Of a DNA stretch of 64,000 nucleotides, positions 42,478 to 51,720 are shown in pieces. Positions within the stretch are counted from its first letter, which is position 1. Each line of letters starts with the position of its first letter. Under the pieces are notes generated by a model. That model was not told the origin of the DNA, did not search any database, and saw only the letters and a list, made by a program, of their open reading frames with translations. Location: NCBI GenBank assembly GCA_030018455.1, contig JASEFU010000004.1, positions 1 through 64,000 on the forward strand. Direction: 5' to 3'. Source of the stretch: Dehalococcoidia bacterium. GTDB taxonomy: Bacteria > Chloroflexota > Dehalococcoidia > DSTF01 > JALHUB01. Position numbers and translations under genes: made by a program.

Positions 42478-43257
42478 CTATCGTCCCTTGTAGACCGGTT
42501 GCCGTTTTTGCGCGAACGCAAGCGGTCCTTCCTTCGCGTCCTCCGTCGTGTGCACGAACAGCGAAAACATCGACTCCAGCCGCAAGCCATCGACGAAGGG
42601 CAGGTCGAGGCCGCGCAGCGCGACCTCCTTCACCAGCCGCACCGAAATCGGCGCGCTGGCGTTGATGCGCTCCGCCAGCGCCAGCGCCTCTGACATCAGC
42701 TCGGCCTGGGGCACGACCTTATTCACGAGGCCGATGCGGTATGCCTCCTGGGCGTCGATCCGTTCGCCGGTGTAAAGCATCTGCAACGCCATGCCGAGGG
42801 GCACCGTACGGGGCAAGAGCTGGGTGCCGCCGTTGCCGGGAATGATGCCGCGGGTGACCTCGGTGAGGGCGAAGGAGGCGTTCTCGGACGCGAGACGTAT
42901 GTCGCAGGCAAGCGCCAGCTCGAGCCCGCCGGCGATGCAGTAGCCGTTGACGGCGGCGACAACCGGCTTCCAAAGCTCTATCTGGCGCAAAAGGACGGCG
43001 GGCGTCCCGCCCCAGAAGGGATTGGGGCCGCCCTCGAGCTGGCGCCGGCTCATCTCTTTGAGGTCGGCGCCCGCGGAGAACGACTTCTCCCCCGCGCCGG
43101 TGATGATAGCCGTGCGGGCGTCGTCGTCGTCGCGGAACCGGAGCAGCGCGTCTCGATAGCCGGCCCGCACCTCCTGGTTGATGGCGTTCATCGCCTCCGG
43201 CCGGTTCAACGTGATTACGACCGTATGTCCTTTCTTCTCGTAGAGCACGACCGACAT
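42478..43257 (-). CDS. Enoyl-CoA hydratase/isomerase family protein (crotonase)
   Basis: A 259-residue crotonase. Oxyanion-hole segments are visible: KSFSAGADLKEM (about 60-71) and AVNGYCIAGGLELALACDIR (about 103-122), with Glu in ALTEVTRGIIPGNGGTQLLPR (about 133-152). Retention of both Glu-region motifs fits a hydratase. Its physiological substrate may be short-chain enoyl-CoA in fatty-acid or branched-chain amino-acid breakdown, a process that would also use the IcmF mutase 36 kb away (inference). ATG 43257 is preceded by AAGGAG. Confidence 0.9.
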   Translation of the reverse strand: MSVVLYEKKGHTVVITLNRPEAMNAINQEVRAGYRDALLRFRDDDDARTAIITGAGEKSFSAGADLKEMSRRQLEGGPNPFWGGTPAVLLRQIELWKPVVAAVNGYCIAGGLELALACDIRLASENASFALTEVTRGIIPGNGGTQLLPRTVPLGMALQMLYTGERIDAQEAYRIGLVNKVVPQAELMSEALALAERINASAPISVRLVKEVALRGLDLPFVDGLRLESMFSLFVHTTEDAKEGPLAFAQKRQPVYKGR

Positions 43258-43314
43258 GGGTGTTCTCCTTCGCTACCCTTCTTGACCGGCGCCGGTTGCG
43301 TGGGGGCCGGGCGC

Positions 43315-43887
43315 TTACCAGTTCTCTGCCAGCACTTCGAAGTGGTTCTTTGCGTAGCGGCACGCCGGGCACGTCTCCGGCGGCTCCTTCCCCGTGTGGA
43401 CGTAGCCGCAGTTGCGGCACTTCCAGCGGACAGGCTCGTCCTTCTTGAACACCTTGCCCTCGCGCACGTTGGCCAGCAGCTCGTTGTAGCGCTTCTCGTG
43501 CTGCCGCTCGACGACGGCGACGGCGCGGTAGCTCTTCGCGATCTCGGCGAAGCCCTCTTCCTGCGCCACGCGCGCGAACTCCGGGTACATCTGGGAGTGC
43601 TCGTAGCGCTCGCCGGCCGCCGCCGCTGCCAGATTTGCGGCGGTGTCGCCGATGACGCCGGCGGGGAAAGCGGCGCTGACCTCAGCTTCGCCGCCCTCGA
43701 GGTACTGGAAGAAGACCTTGGCGTGCTCTCGCTCGTTCTCTGCCGTTTCGAGGAAGAGCTCGGCGATCTGCTCGTAGCCTTCCTCGCGGGCCTTCGTCGC
43801 GAAGTACGTGTAGCGGTTTCTGGCCTGCGACTCGCCGGCGAACGCGGTGAGCAGGTTCTTCTCCGTCTGCGATCCCTTGAGCTCCAT
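43315..43887 (-). CDS. Rubrerythrin
   Basis: A 190-residue rubrerythrin. The ferritin-like diiron domain carries two ExxH-type pairs: GESQARNRYTYFATKA with ETAENEREHAKVF (about 18-60), and EFARVAQEEGF with AVVERQHEKRYNELL (about 100-135). A C-terminal rubredoxin-like domain has CRNCGYVHTG and CPACRYAKNHFEVL (about 155-185). It reduces hydrogen peroxide in microaerobic or anaerobic cells. ATG 43887 is chosen for the GGAGG before it and because conserved sequence starts at MELKGSQTEKNL. Its presence fits an organism exposed to oxygen only part of the time. Confidence 0.95.
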   Translation of the reverse strand: MELKGSQTEKNLLTAFAGESQARNRYTYFATKAREEGYEQIAELFLETAENEREHAKVFFQYLEGGEAEVSAAFPAGVIGDTAANLAAAAAGERYEHSQMYPEFARVAQEEGFAEIAKSYRAVAVVERQHEKRYNELLANVREGKVFKKDEPVRWKCRNCGYVHTGKEPPETCPACRYAKNHFEVLAENW

Positions 43888-44046
43888 TGCCGCCTCCTTC
43901 TCTGAAGCAGGATGAGATAGGCCAAGTGTAGCCCAAGGAATGATTACGGTCGAAGAGAACCCGGCGATGAGGGACAACTGGCCGGTCCCTTCCGCTTCGC
44001 TACGGGGCGGCTGCCGCCGGTTGTCCTGCCGACGACTCTGCGCTCG

Positions 44047-45525
44047 TCAGTGGCGCAGCGCCCTGCGCGCGGCCTTGAGCGCCGCCACTGCTCCCACTAT
44101 CGCGAGGAATCCCAGCGCGGCTGCCGGCAAGAAGGGGCCTCCCGAGGGGCCGCTGCCGGTGGGAGGCGGAATGACGGTCGCAGCCGGCGCACCTCCCGGT
44201 GTTGCGGTAGCGGTCGCTAGCGGCGCCGTGGGCTGCGGGAGAGGCGTCGATGTGGCCGCGCCCGGCGTGGAGGTCGCGGTCGGCTCGGGCGTGCTTGTCG
44301 AGCGACGGAACGGGGTGGGGGAAGGAGTGGCCGTCAGCTCGCTGCAGATTTCCGGTTCGATGAAGGGCACGAAATCGACGACGCCTCGGGTCGGATCGTC
44401 CGCCTGGTCCCTTATCTCACCGGCAATCTCGTTCTCGAAGCACCACCCCCAATCATTGTATTCAGCGTTGACGTTAGTGGGGGACTCATTGTCCAGCAGG
44501 TAGTGGTTGTCGCCGAGGGCGCCGCCGCTCGACCGGAAGGTGTTGGCATCGGGGGCGGAACCGCCTATGAGGGCCGTGATCTCGTATTCGTCGTCGAAAT
44601 CGGTGTCGTAGAGCTCGATCCCTTTATCGAGGCCGGTGAGAGAGTTGCCCACGATGTCGACATCGATGTCGGCGTAGGCAGGACTCGAGATTCGGGCAGA
44701 GATCCCCGTCCCCGAGGCGCCCGTAATCGTGTTACCGCGCACGACTGCGCTGCCGGGAAGTATCTGAATCGCCACGTGGTCTGCGGCCGGAGAAACGTTG
44801 TTTCCTTCGACCAGCGCGTTGTTGCCGGCGACTCTTATTGCCGACCAGCCCTCCGTGACCGTGTTGCCGGTAATGACGGCATTATCGCCGTTAACGTCGA
44901 TCCCGCGCGTGCCTTCGGCATCGAGGGTATTGTCTGTGATCTCACATGAGTTGCAGTAGGCTACGACGCCGTCACCGTTGTCGTGGATGTTGTTGTTGTC
45001 CACAACTACGCCCGCCGGCCTAGGGGTACCGGTAATGGACATCGCCCCCGCTGTTCCGTTCATGATCTCGTTGTTGGCTATGACAACGTTGTCGCCGGAA
45101 ATCTCAAAGCCGCTGGTGGCCGGGCCGCTCGGCGTCAGGTCAAGGATGAGGCCGCTGACCCTGATGTTGCTGGCGTTGATGTCGAAAAGGGTCGTGAACC
45201 CGCCGCCGTGGTGGACAACGGCCTCGCCGTCGGCCTCAGGTGTGTCGCCCGGGCCGGTAATCGTGAGGGGGCTCGGCGAGTTAATGCTGAGGGAAGTCTG
45301 TGTGTAGTCGCCTTCGCAGACGCGGATCGTGTCCCCGGGAGCGGCGGCTGCTACCGCCGCGCCGATGGTGGCAAAGTCCGGCGCGCCCCCGTCCACGCAG
45401 TCCGATCCGTCATCATCCACAGTGAGGACCGCCGCCGAAGCGGGTTGTGGAGGCATTCCCGCCAGGAGCAGGGCGACGAGAACCGTCAGCGTCGAGATGG
45501 CGAGTTTAAGGATGCCCTTCGACAT
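44047..45525 (-). CDS. Secreted parallel beta-helix protein with Thr/Pro stalk and C-terminal anchor
   Basis: A 492-residue surface protein. A signal peptide (about 1-32, ending ASA) precedes a right-handed parallel beta-helix (about 35-375) made of repeats such as NNEIMNG, NNNIHDN, DNTLDAE, GNTVTEG and GNTITGA. A Thr/Ser/Pro-rich stalk (about 395-455) leads to a C-terminal hydrophobic helix and a basic tail (ALKAARRALRH). There is no LPXTG motif, so the anchor is the membrane helix itself. Beta-helix proteins of this type bind or degrade polysaccharides; here catalytic residues are not recognised. ATG 45525 follows GGAGGGAACC. Confidence 0.85.
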   Translation of the reverse strand: MSKGILKLAISTLTVLVALLLAGMPPQPASAAVLTVDDDGSDCVDGGAPDFATIGAAVAAAAPGDTIRVCEGDYTQTSLSINSPSPLTITGPGDTPEADGEAVVHHGGGFTTLFDINASNIRVSGLILDLTPSGPATSGFEISGDNVVIANNEIMNGTAGAMSITGTPRPAGVVVDNNNIHDNGDGVVAYCNSCEITDNTLDAEGTRGIDVNGDNAVITGNTVTEGWSAIRVAGNNALVEGNNVSPAADHVAIQILPGSAVVRGNTITGASGTGISARISSPAYADIDVDIVGNSLTGLDKGIELYDTDFDDEYEITALIGGSAPDANTFRSSGGALGDNHYLLDNESPTNVNAEYNDWGWCFENEIAGEIRDQADDPTRGVVDFVPFIEPEICSELTATPSPTPFRRSTSTPEPTATSTPGAATSTPLPQPTAPLATATATPGGAPAATVIPPPTGSGPSGGPFLPAAALGFLAIVGAVAALKAARRALRH

Positions 45526-45658
45526 GGTTCCCTCCTTGTCCGTTCAGCGACAGAGGCAGACGACGCTCAACGTCGCGGCAATCATAGAGGAGAAACGCGG
45601 ACAGCGCAATCGGTTCGATGGGACGATCATCCGCGACGGGTAAGCGGGAAGCAGTCGT

Positions 45659-45734
45659 TGGTGCCGAGGGGCGGAATCGAACCGCCGACACCATGATTTT
45701 CAGTCATGTGCTCTACCGACTGAGCTACCTCGGC
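45659..45734 (-). tRNA. tRNA-Phe (anticodon GAA)
   Basis: Acceptor GCCGAGG pairs with CCTCGGC, discriminator A, encoded CCA; anticodon stem CATGA/TCATG around CTGAAAA giving GAA; T loop TTCGATT. Confidence 0.97.
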
Positions 45735-46142
45735 ACCGGCAACGCTTCTCGGAAACGCAGAATCCCGGCTCTTCGACCTGGGCGAGAAGCTGCCTGCGGA
45801 TTTGACCGTTCTTATTGTCGCAAAAGGGCCGCCGCCCCGTCAACCGGATGTCGCCGCGTAGCAGGGCAGGTTGGCCCTTCATCGGATAGAACTTAGGATA
45901 CGGCGTACCGCCAGTCCCGCCCTCTCCCCCGCATAACACGAACGGGCCGAGGCTGCGCATATGCCTCATCGCTTCCCGCGCGCGGCCCCTCGCGCGGCGG
46001 CCGTCGTTCTCGTTCAGTCAGGTAGAGCCGTTCGCAGGCCCTTTGCCCACGGCGCCTGGGGGGTTTGCCTTCTCCCGCCCTCGGTCGATAAACCATCAGA
46101 CACCTTGTTACCGGCCGCCGCTTTGGTTGCCGGCGGCTCTCC
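45735..46142. other. 408-base stretch without a recognisable gene
   Basis: Between tRNA-Phe and the promoter of the next surface protein. Short open frames occur on both strands but lack family sequence or ribosome binding sites. No repeats or RNA motifs were recognised. Confidence 0.5.
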
Positions 46143-46172
46143 TTGACAAGCCGCTTGACAACGCGTTATGTT
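46143..46172 (+). promoter_or_regulatory. Promoter for the stalked surface protein
   Basis: TTGACA at 46143-46148 and TATGTT at 46167-46172, 18-base spacer. A second TTGACA occurs at 46155-46160. The leader to ATG 46225 is about 45 bases. Confidence 0.45.
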
Positions 46173-46224
46173 CAACGACTGTCATCAGTGACACTACGGG
46201 CGAGTACCTCGAAGGAGATACGGC

Positions 46225-47307
46225 ATGCGACTCATCAACCGTACAGCGCTCCTCGCGCTTTCCTTCTTGTTGTTGACCTGCCTGGCGATCGCCGCTCTTC
46301 TCCTCTCGCAGCGAGACAGCGACGCCATGGCGGATGAAGAGCTGGCCATTCGCCTCGACATGGATACGAGCGACGGCCCTTGCGCTGACATCGATACGTC
46401 GAGCAGGCACGAGGTCGGGCAGGAGTACGGGGTCGCCATCTGCGCGACAGGCCTTTACCCCGGCTACCCACCCGGCACAATCTCTTTCAAAGTGACCTAT
46501 GACGACACCATCGACAAGGCGCCCGACGTGGAGTGCACGGGGGCTTGCCTGGACTCGAACCCCGACGCGAACGGCGGCAACACTGTCTGGGGCGACGGCC
46601 TGGGCTCCGACTGGGACTGCTCGAGCATGGGCATAGCGCCGCCCAGGGGCGACCTCAATCCGGCCAGCGGCGCGGGCAACGGCGAGGCGTTCATCACCTG
46701 CGCAAGCCTCCTCGGCCCGTGGACGCTGGGGGATGATGAGACATCGGGCGCGATAGCCGTGATCGAGTTCCGCGCCCTTGCGGAAGGGTCTAACGTTTTC
46801 ACTGTATCGGACGGTCTACTGGGATACACCGATGCGACCGAAATGGGCACGTGTCCCGGCGTGCTCTTCCCCATGCAGTGCTTTGGGGGCACTCACGTGA
46901 ACGGGGCCGCCGCAGTGCCGACCGCCGAGCCTCCCGTCACCGGTCCCTCGCCCACCCCGCCGGGAGGGGAAGGCGCACCTGCAGGCCAAACTCCCGCAGG
47001 CCAGACGCCGCTGCCCCCCGGGGCCACGCTTCCGCCCGTGGCCGCCACAGGGACGGCTGCCGCCGTCCAAACGGCTGAAGCGGGAGGGACGCCCGGCCTG
47101 ACAGCCGCTACCAGGACTGCGGCGGCCGCTCAGACGGCCGTTGCGGCGAAGACCCCCGGCCGCACAGCGACCCCGAAGCCGGCCGGGGACGAATCGGATG
47201 AGGGCGGTTCAACCGGCACCACTGTGGGGATCGTCGTGGGGCTCATCGCGGCGGCGGCCGTGGTGGGTGGCGCCTGGGTCGGATGGAGACGGTGGAAGGC
47301 GCGCTAG
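46225..47307 (+). CDS. Secreted cohesin-like-fold surface protein with Thr/Pro/Ala stalk and C-terminal anchor
   Basis: A 360-residue protein. A signal peptide (about 1-32) is followed by a beta-rich domain (about 40-235) whose SFKVTYDDTIDKAPDVECTG and IAVIEFRALAEGSNVFTVSD segments resemble cohesin-type or 'dockerin-partner' domains as found in many Chloroflexota surface proteins. A low-complexity Pro/Thr/Ala stalk (about 235-330) and a C-terminal helix (TTVGIVVGLIAAAAVVGGAWVG) with basic tail follow. The anchor plan matches the beta-helix protein on the other side of tRNA-Phe. The fold assignment is tentative. ATG 46225 has AAGGAGA upstream. Confidence 0.6.
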   Translation: MRLINRTALLALSFLLLTCLAIAALLLSQRDSDAMADEELAIRLDMDTSDGPCADIDTSSRHEVGQEYGVAICATGLYPGYPPGTISFKVTYDDTIDKAPDVECTGACLDSNPDANGGNTVWGDGLGSDWDCSSMGIAPPRGDLNPASGAGNGEAFITCASLLGPWTLGDDETSGAIAVIEFRALAEGSNVFTVSDGLLGYTDATEMGTCPGVLFPMQCFGGTHVNGAAAVPTAEPPVTGPSPTPPGGEGAPAGQTPAGQTPLPPGATLPPVAATGTAAAVQTAEAGGTPGLTAATRTAAAAQTAVAAKTPGRTATPKPAGDESDEGGSTGTTVGIVVGLIAAAAVVGGAWVGWRRWKAR

Positions 47308-47483
47308 CGCAGCGTGCCCAAAGGCTCCACGGAAAGCCCGGAGGGGCCCGGCAACTGTATCCCGTTCTGCCTGGAGCCGTAGCGGCCCGGCGGCCCGCTT
47401 CCGGTCCGCTCTTGCGATTAAGGCGGTATGCCCTTAGTCTAGAGACGTCTGCGACCAGCTCAATTCCCCGGCCGGAGGCAACG

Positions 47484-48440
47484 ATGTACAGGATGCTGAT
47501 AGCGTTCCAACGCTCTAGGCCCGATTCCAACGCGCGCGTCGGCAAGACGGCCGTCCTCGCGGGTCTCGCCCAGTGCCTCGCCGCGGAGGGGCGCGCTGTC
47601 TGGGCTTGCCGACTCCGGAGCGACAAAACCGACGAAGCGAGCGCCGACGAGGACGCAAACCTCCTTCTGTCGCTACCCGGTGTTCAGACGCCTGGACACG
47701 CGCTCACCTTGAAACAGCTTGACCAGGAGATTAAGAAGACAGGAGCCGACTTGTGCCTTATCGAGCACGCCTCCGCACCGTCGATTGAGGAGGCCGCAGA
47801 CGCTCTGGGCGCAAAGATCGTGCTGGCGATGCGTGACCCGCTTTCAGGGGCGTTCGCCGGCGTGCAGGCGACGGCGCAGTCGTTGGGAGAAAAGCTCATC
47901 GGCGTCGTCGCCAACTTCGTGCCCGAGAAGAACCTCCAACGCACCCTCGATGCCTTCGGCCGCGAAGGCCTGAGCTGCCTTGCAGCCCTCCCCGAAGACC
48001 GGACGCTGGCGTCGCCCACGCTCGAACAGGTGATAGCCGACCTCCAGGCAAAGGTGCTCCTGGGCAACGGCAGCGGGCAGGAGCCGGTGGAGTTTCCCGT
48101 CATCGGCCCCGTCAGCGCCGACGCCGGCCGCCCCTACTTCTATCGCTGGTCGGACAAGACGGTAGTGACCCGCAGCGACCGGACCGATCTTCAGCTTGCC
48201 GCCCTCGACACCGGCCTATCGCACATCATTCTGACCGGCGGGGTCGATCCCAGCCCGTACCTGCTCGACAGGGCATCGCGGCAGAAGATGACGGTGCTGC
48301 TGGTCGCCGAAGAGACGCCCGCAGTGATGCAGCGTCTGGAGCGGCTGTACGAAGGCGCGCGCTTCACGGGCCGGCGCAAGATCGAGCGCGCCGGCGAGCT
48401 AATGAAGGAACGCCTGCGCCGGGACATGCTGCCGATCTGA
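47484..48440 (+). CDS. Phosphotransacetylase N-domain-like protein (AAA_26 + DRTGG)
   Basis: A 318-residue soluble protein. The N-terminal part is a dethiobiotin-synthetase/AAA_26-like Rossmann domain (VGKTAVLAGLAQCLAAEG, about 20-37; LCLIEHASAPS, about 90). It is followed by a DRTGG-type domain (about 215-300), visible in VVTRSDRTDLQLAAL. This is the architecture of the regulatory N-terminal half of large phosphotransacetylases, without the catalytic PTA_PTB domain. Stand-alone versions are known in anaerobes and of unknown function. The P-loop is atypical (SNARVGKTAV). ATG 47484 is preceded by GGAGG. Confidence 0.7.
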   Translation: MYRMLIAFQRSRPDSNARVGKTAVLAGLAQCLAAEGRAVWACRLRSDKTDEASADEDANLLLSLPGVQTPGHALTLKQLDQEIKKTGADLCLIEHASAPSIEEAADALGAKIVLAMRDPLSGAFAGVQATAQSLGEKLIGVVANFVPEKNLQRTLDAFGREGLSCLAALPEDRTLASPTLEQVIADLQAKVLLGNGSGQEPVEFPVIGPVSADAGRPYFYRWSDKTVVTRSDRTDLQLAALDTGLSHIILTGGVDPSPYLLDRASRQKMTVLLVAEETPAVMQRLERLYEGARFTGRRKIERAGELMKERLRRDMLPI

Positions 48441-48600
48441 GAGCCGTCATCTTCGCCTGCCCTCCAGCCGTTTCGCGAATGTGCCACGCCTGACCAGGTG
48501 TTTGTTTCAGCGATGCCCTCGCTTCGAAAGCGCGTCGCGTACGCGGAGCCAGACGGCTGGAGAGCCTTCCGCTTAACTGTTTCCCACCGACAGATTCCGG

Positions 48601-49134
48601 CTACGAAGGGGGCGGCGTCACCGACAGCTTGGGGGCGGTATCGACCGGGGCCGTTTCCGGCACGGCGGCTACGCTGGGCTGTGGGCGCGCTGCGGGCTGT
48701 CGCGTGCCGCAGTAGGGGCAAACCGACCAGCTCAGCACGAGGGGTTTGCCGCAGTCGGAGCAGGGCGTCCGCAAAGCGACCGAGCAGTGGGGGCAGTAGA
48801 GGAAGTCGGCCTGGACACGCCGGCGGCAGGTGGGGCAGAAGCTCTGCTCGCCCATCTCGTGCAGCATCGCCTCCATTTCCAGGTTGCGCTCGTACGCTTC
48901 CGCCAGCGTCTGATGCGGGCGCAGAATGAGGTAAATGATCAGACCGGGGACGTTGAAGACGATGACGAGGAGGACGGCGATTACCTGCGAAAGCGTGTCA
49001 TTGCTGCGGTCTTTCACGTCGCGGTATGTCCAGACGACGGCGCTTAGCCAGAGGATCGCGAGATAGGAGCCGGCGAGGGCTGCCACCAGCCGGATCACGG
49101 CGTTCCAGTCGCTGAACGGGCCTACTTCGAGCAT
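48601..49134 (-). CDS. Membrane protein with zinc-ribbon domain
   Basis: A 177-residue protein with two N-terminal membrane helices (about 15-36 and 48-70), then a helical linker and a double zinc ribbon: CPTCRRRVQADFLYCPHC and CSDCGKPLVLSWSVCPYCG (about 98-150). The C-terminal tail is Pro-rich and disordered. This 'DZANK-like' module binds zinc and probably mediates protein or nucleic-acid contacts on the cytoplasmic side. Function unknown. ATG 49134 follows GGGAGGAAAC. It is divergent from the pcrA helicase gene. Confidence 0.75.
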   Translation of the reverse strand: MLEVGPFSDWNAVIRLVAALAGSYLAILWLSAVVWTYRDVKDRSNDTLSQVIAVLLVIVFNVPGLIIYLILRPHQTLAEAYERNLEMEAMLHEMGEQSFCPTCRRRVQADFLYCPHCSVALRTPCSDCGKPLVLSWSVCPYCGTRQPAARPQPSVAAVPETAPVDTAPKLSVTPPPS

Positions 49135-49341
49135 GTTTCCTCCCGGAAGGCGTTCCCCGTCTGTATTCGCGGCGATTATAGCACGAGAATGCGGCTCGTG
49201 CTATTGCTTCGCGGGCCGCCGGGCCTCGCGTTGAAGCTCCCACAGGGCGATGATAGAATGTTGTTGCGGAAGCTGCCTCCAGGTTTGCGGCGTCTACAGC
49301 AGCCGTCTCAGCGCCCGATCCTCCTTGTCAGGGAACAGCAA

Positions 49342-51585
49342 TTGTCCACCGATATCCTTGAAGGGCTGAACCCGCCCCAGAGAGAAGCCGTCGAGACCAC
49401 GGACGGCCCCCTGCTGATACTCGCCGGCCCGGGGAGCGGCAAGACGCGGGTCATCGCCCATCGCATCGCTTACCTGGTCGCGCACCGCCGCGTCAGTCCG
49501 TACCGGATCATGGCCGTGACCTTCACCAACAAGGCGGCGCGGGAGATGAAGGAGCGCGTCTTCGGCCTGATAGGCGAGCAGATGCAGGCGATAGCGCTCG
49601 GCACGTTCCACGCCATCTGCGCCCGCATCCTCCGCGTCGACGGCGAGCGGACCGGCGTCGGGCGCGGCTTCGCCATCTACGACGAGGCCGACCAGATTGC
49701 CGTCATGCGACGCGCCCTGGCGGAACTTCAGCTCGACCAGAAGCGGTACCACCCAAAGGCGCTCCTGGCGATCATCTCGAAGGCGAAGAGCGAACTGGCG
49801 ACGCCCGAAACGTACGCGCAGTCGGTGTCGAGCTACTTCGAGGAGGTGGTGGCGCGCGCCTACGAGCGCTACCAGTCGCTGCTGACGGAGAACAACGCCC
49901 TCGACTTCGACGATCTGCTCCTGAAGGCGGTGCTGCTCTTTCGCGAGCATGCGGACGTGCTCGAAAAGTACCAGGAGCGCTATCGCTACCTGCTGATCGA
50001 CGAGTTCCAGGACACGAACGTCGCGCAGTACGCGCTGGCGCGGCAACTCGCGGCCCGCCACGGCAACATCTGCGTCGTCGGTGACCCCGACCAGTCGATC
50101 TACTCCTGGCGCTCCGCCGATTTGCGCAACATCCTCAACTTCGAGCGCGACTTCCCGAACGCGCGTGTGGTCTATCTCGAGCAGAACTACCGCTCGACGC
50201 AGACCATTCTCGACTCGGCGCACTCGATAATCAGCCGAAATGAGCAGCGCAAGGAGAAGAGCCTCTGGACGGACAGGGGGCCGGGTAAGCCGGTCATGGC
50301 GTACGAGGCGTACGATGAAGAGGAGGAGGCGGAGTTCGTGGCGGCGCAGGTACAGTCGCTGGTGAGCGGCGGCGAGCACCGCTGGGGAGACATCGCGGTG
50401 ATGTACCGGACGAACGCGCAGTCGCGGCCGCTGGAGGAGGCGTTCGTGCGCGAGAACATACGCTATCGCCTTATCGGCGGCACCCGCTTCTACGAACGGC
50501 GCGAGGTGAAGGACATCATGGCCTACCTGCGCCTGATCCACAACCCGTTCGACAGCGTGAGCCTGGCGCGGGTGATCAACGTCCCGGCGAGGGGCATCGG
50601 GCAGCGGACGATGGAAGAACTGGGGCGCTGGGCGAACGAGCTCCAGGTGCCGATGTACGCTGCCCTCCAGCTCGTCGCGGAGCAGGAGCGGGCGGAAGCG
50701 ACGGGGGAGGGCGCGGAGACGCCGCGGCACCCCTTCGCGGCGCGCGTCGTGCGCAACCTGCTACCCTTTCTCGACCTGGTGAACGAGCTCATCGCCGAAG
50801 CGCCCGACCTGACGCTCTCCGAGCTGCTGACCCGCCTCATCGAGCGCATCGAGTACCGGCAGTTCCTGCTGGGCGAGTTCGAGGACGGCGAAGAGCGCTG
50901 GGACAATGTCCAGGAGCTGCGCAACGTGGCCGCGGAGTACGACGGCCTGGCGCCGGAGCAGGCGCTAATCTCCTTCCTCGAGGACGTGGCGCTGATGACC
51001 GATACGGACGAGTACGATGAGAAGGTGGACGCCGTCACGCTGATAACGCTGCACGCGGCGAAGGGGCTGGAGTTCCCAGTGGTGTTCATCGTCGGCATGG
51101 AGGAGGGGATGTTGCCGCACATCCGCTCTTACGACGACCCGGCGCAGATGGAGGAGGAGCGGCGCTTGTGCTACGTCGGCGTGACGCGCGCGAAGGAGCG
51201 GCTGTACCTGGTGCGGGCCTTCCGCCGCCACCACATGGGGATGGGGACGCACAACCCGCCGTCGCGCTTCCTGAAGGACATACCGCCCGAGCTGCTGGTC
51301 GCGGCGGAGACGTCGACTCGCTATGGCGAGCCGGTGACGCGGCGTCGGGCGGGAGCGGCGGGACGGCAGGCGTGGTCGTTCCCCAGCGATGTCTCGCGCG
51401 ACACGCCCGCGGAGCCCGCGTTCGTGGCCGGCGACCGCGTGCGGCACGCCCGCTTCGGCGAGGGGATCGTCGTGAGCTGCGAGATCGACGGGATGGACCA
51501 GAAGGTGACGGTGGCCTTCAAGGGCGAAGCGGGGATCAAGAAGCTGCTGCTGAGCTACGCGCCGCTGGAGCGCGTCCCCCAGTAG
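49342..51585 (+). CDS. pcrA: UvrD/PcrA-type DNA helicase
   Basis: A 747-residue SF1A helicase. The start LSTDILEGLNPPQREAVET (Q motif) leads to motif I LAGPGSGKTRVI (about residues 30-41), motif Ia TFTNKAAREMKERV, motif II LLIDEFQDTN (about 220), motif III GDPDQSIYSWRSAD, motif IV LEQNYRSTQ, motif V TLHAAKGLEFPVVF and motif VI CYVGVTRAKERLYL. A C-terminal Tudor-like region (FGEGIVVSCEIDGMDQKVTVAF) follows, as in PcrA. It acts in repair and in removing RecA or RNA polymerase. The TTG start at 49342 is chosen because it lies 7 bases after AGGGAA and gives the normal family N terminus; the frame is open 51 codons further upstream. Confidence 0.93.
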   Translation: MSTDILEGLNPPQREAVETTDGPLLILAGPGSGKTRVIAHRIAYLVAHRRVSPYRIMAVTFTNKAAREMKERVFGLIGEQMQAIALGTFHAICARILRVDGERTGVGRGFAIYDEADQIAVMRRALAELQLDQKRYHPKALLAIISKAKSELATPETYAQSVSSYFEEVVARAYERYQSLLTENNALDFDDLLLKAVLLFREHADVLEKYQERYRYLLIDEFQDTNVAQYALARQLAARHGNICVVGDPDQSIYSWRSADLRNILNFERDFPNARVVYLEQNYRSTQTILDSAHSIISRNEQRKEKSLWTDRGPGKPVMAYEAYDEEEEAEFVAAQVQSLVSGGEHRWGDIAVMYRTNAQSRPLEEAFVRENIRYRLIGGTRFYERREVKDIMAYLRLIHNPFDSVSLARVINVPARGIGQRTMEELGRWANELQVPMYAALQLVAEQERAEATGEGAETPRHPFAARVVRNLLPFLDLVNELIAEAPDLTLSELLTRLIERIEYRQFLLGEFEDGEERWDNVQELRNVAAEYDGLAPEQALISFLEDVALMTDTDEYDEKVDAVTLITLHAAKGLEFPVVFIVGMEEGMLPHIRSYDDPAQMEEERRLCYVGVTRAKERLYLVRAFRRHHMGMGTHNPPSRFLKDIPPELLVAAETSTRYGEPVTRRRAGAAGRQAWSFPSDVSRDTPAEPAFVAGDRVRHARFGEGIVVSCEIDGMDQKVTVAFKGEAGIKKLLLSYAPLERVPQ

Positions 51586-51610
51586 CCGCCCGCGCCATAG
51601 GGCGGGCGTC
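51586..51610 (+). terminator. Possible terminator after pcrA
   Basis: A GC stem CCGCCC (51586-51591) / GGGCGG (51600-51605) with an 8-base loop starts just after the pcrA stop and is followed by GTCTTCC rather than a T run, so it is at best a weak intrinsic terminator. Confidence 0.35.
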
Positions 51611-51720
51611 TTCCCCGCCGGTCGAAGGGGAGTGCAGAGGGGAATCCCTCTGCCGGGGGTCTGCATGTGCGCCGCGCCGAAGCCGGGTGTGGTGTGCGCC
51701 TACCAACGGGGGAAGGAAGT

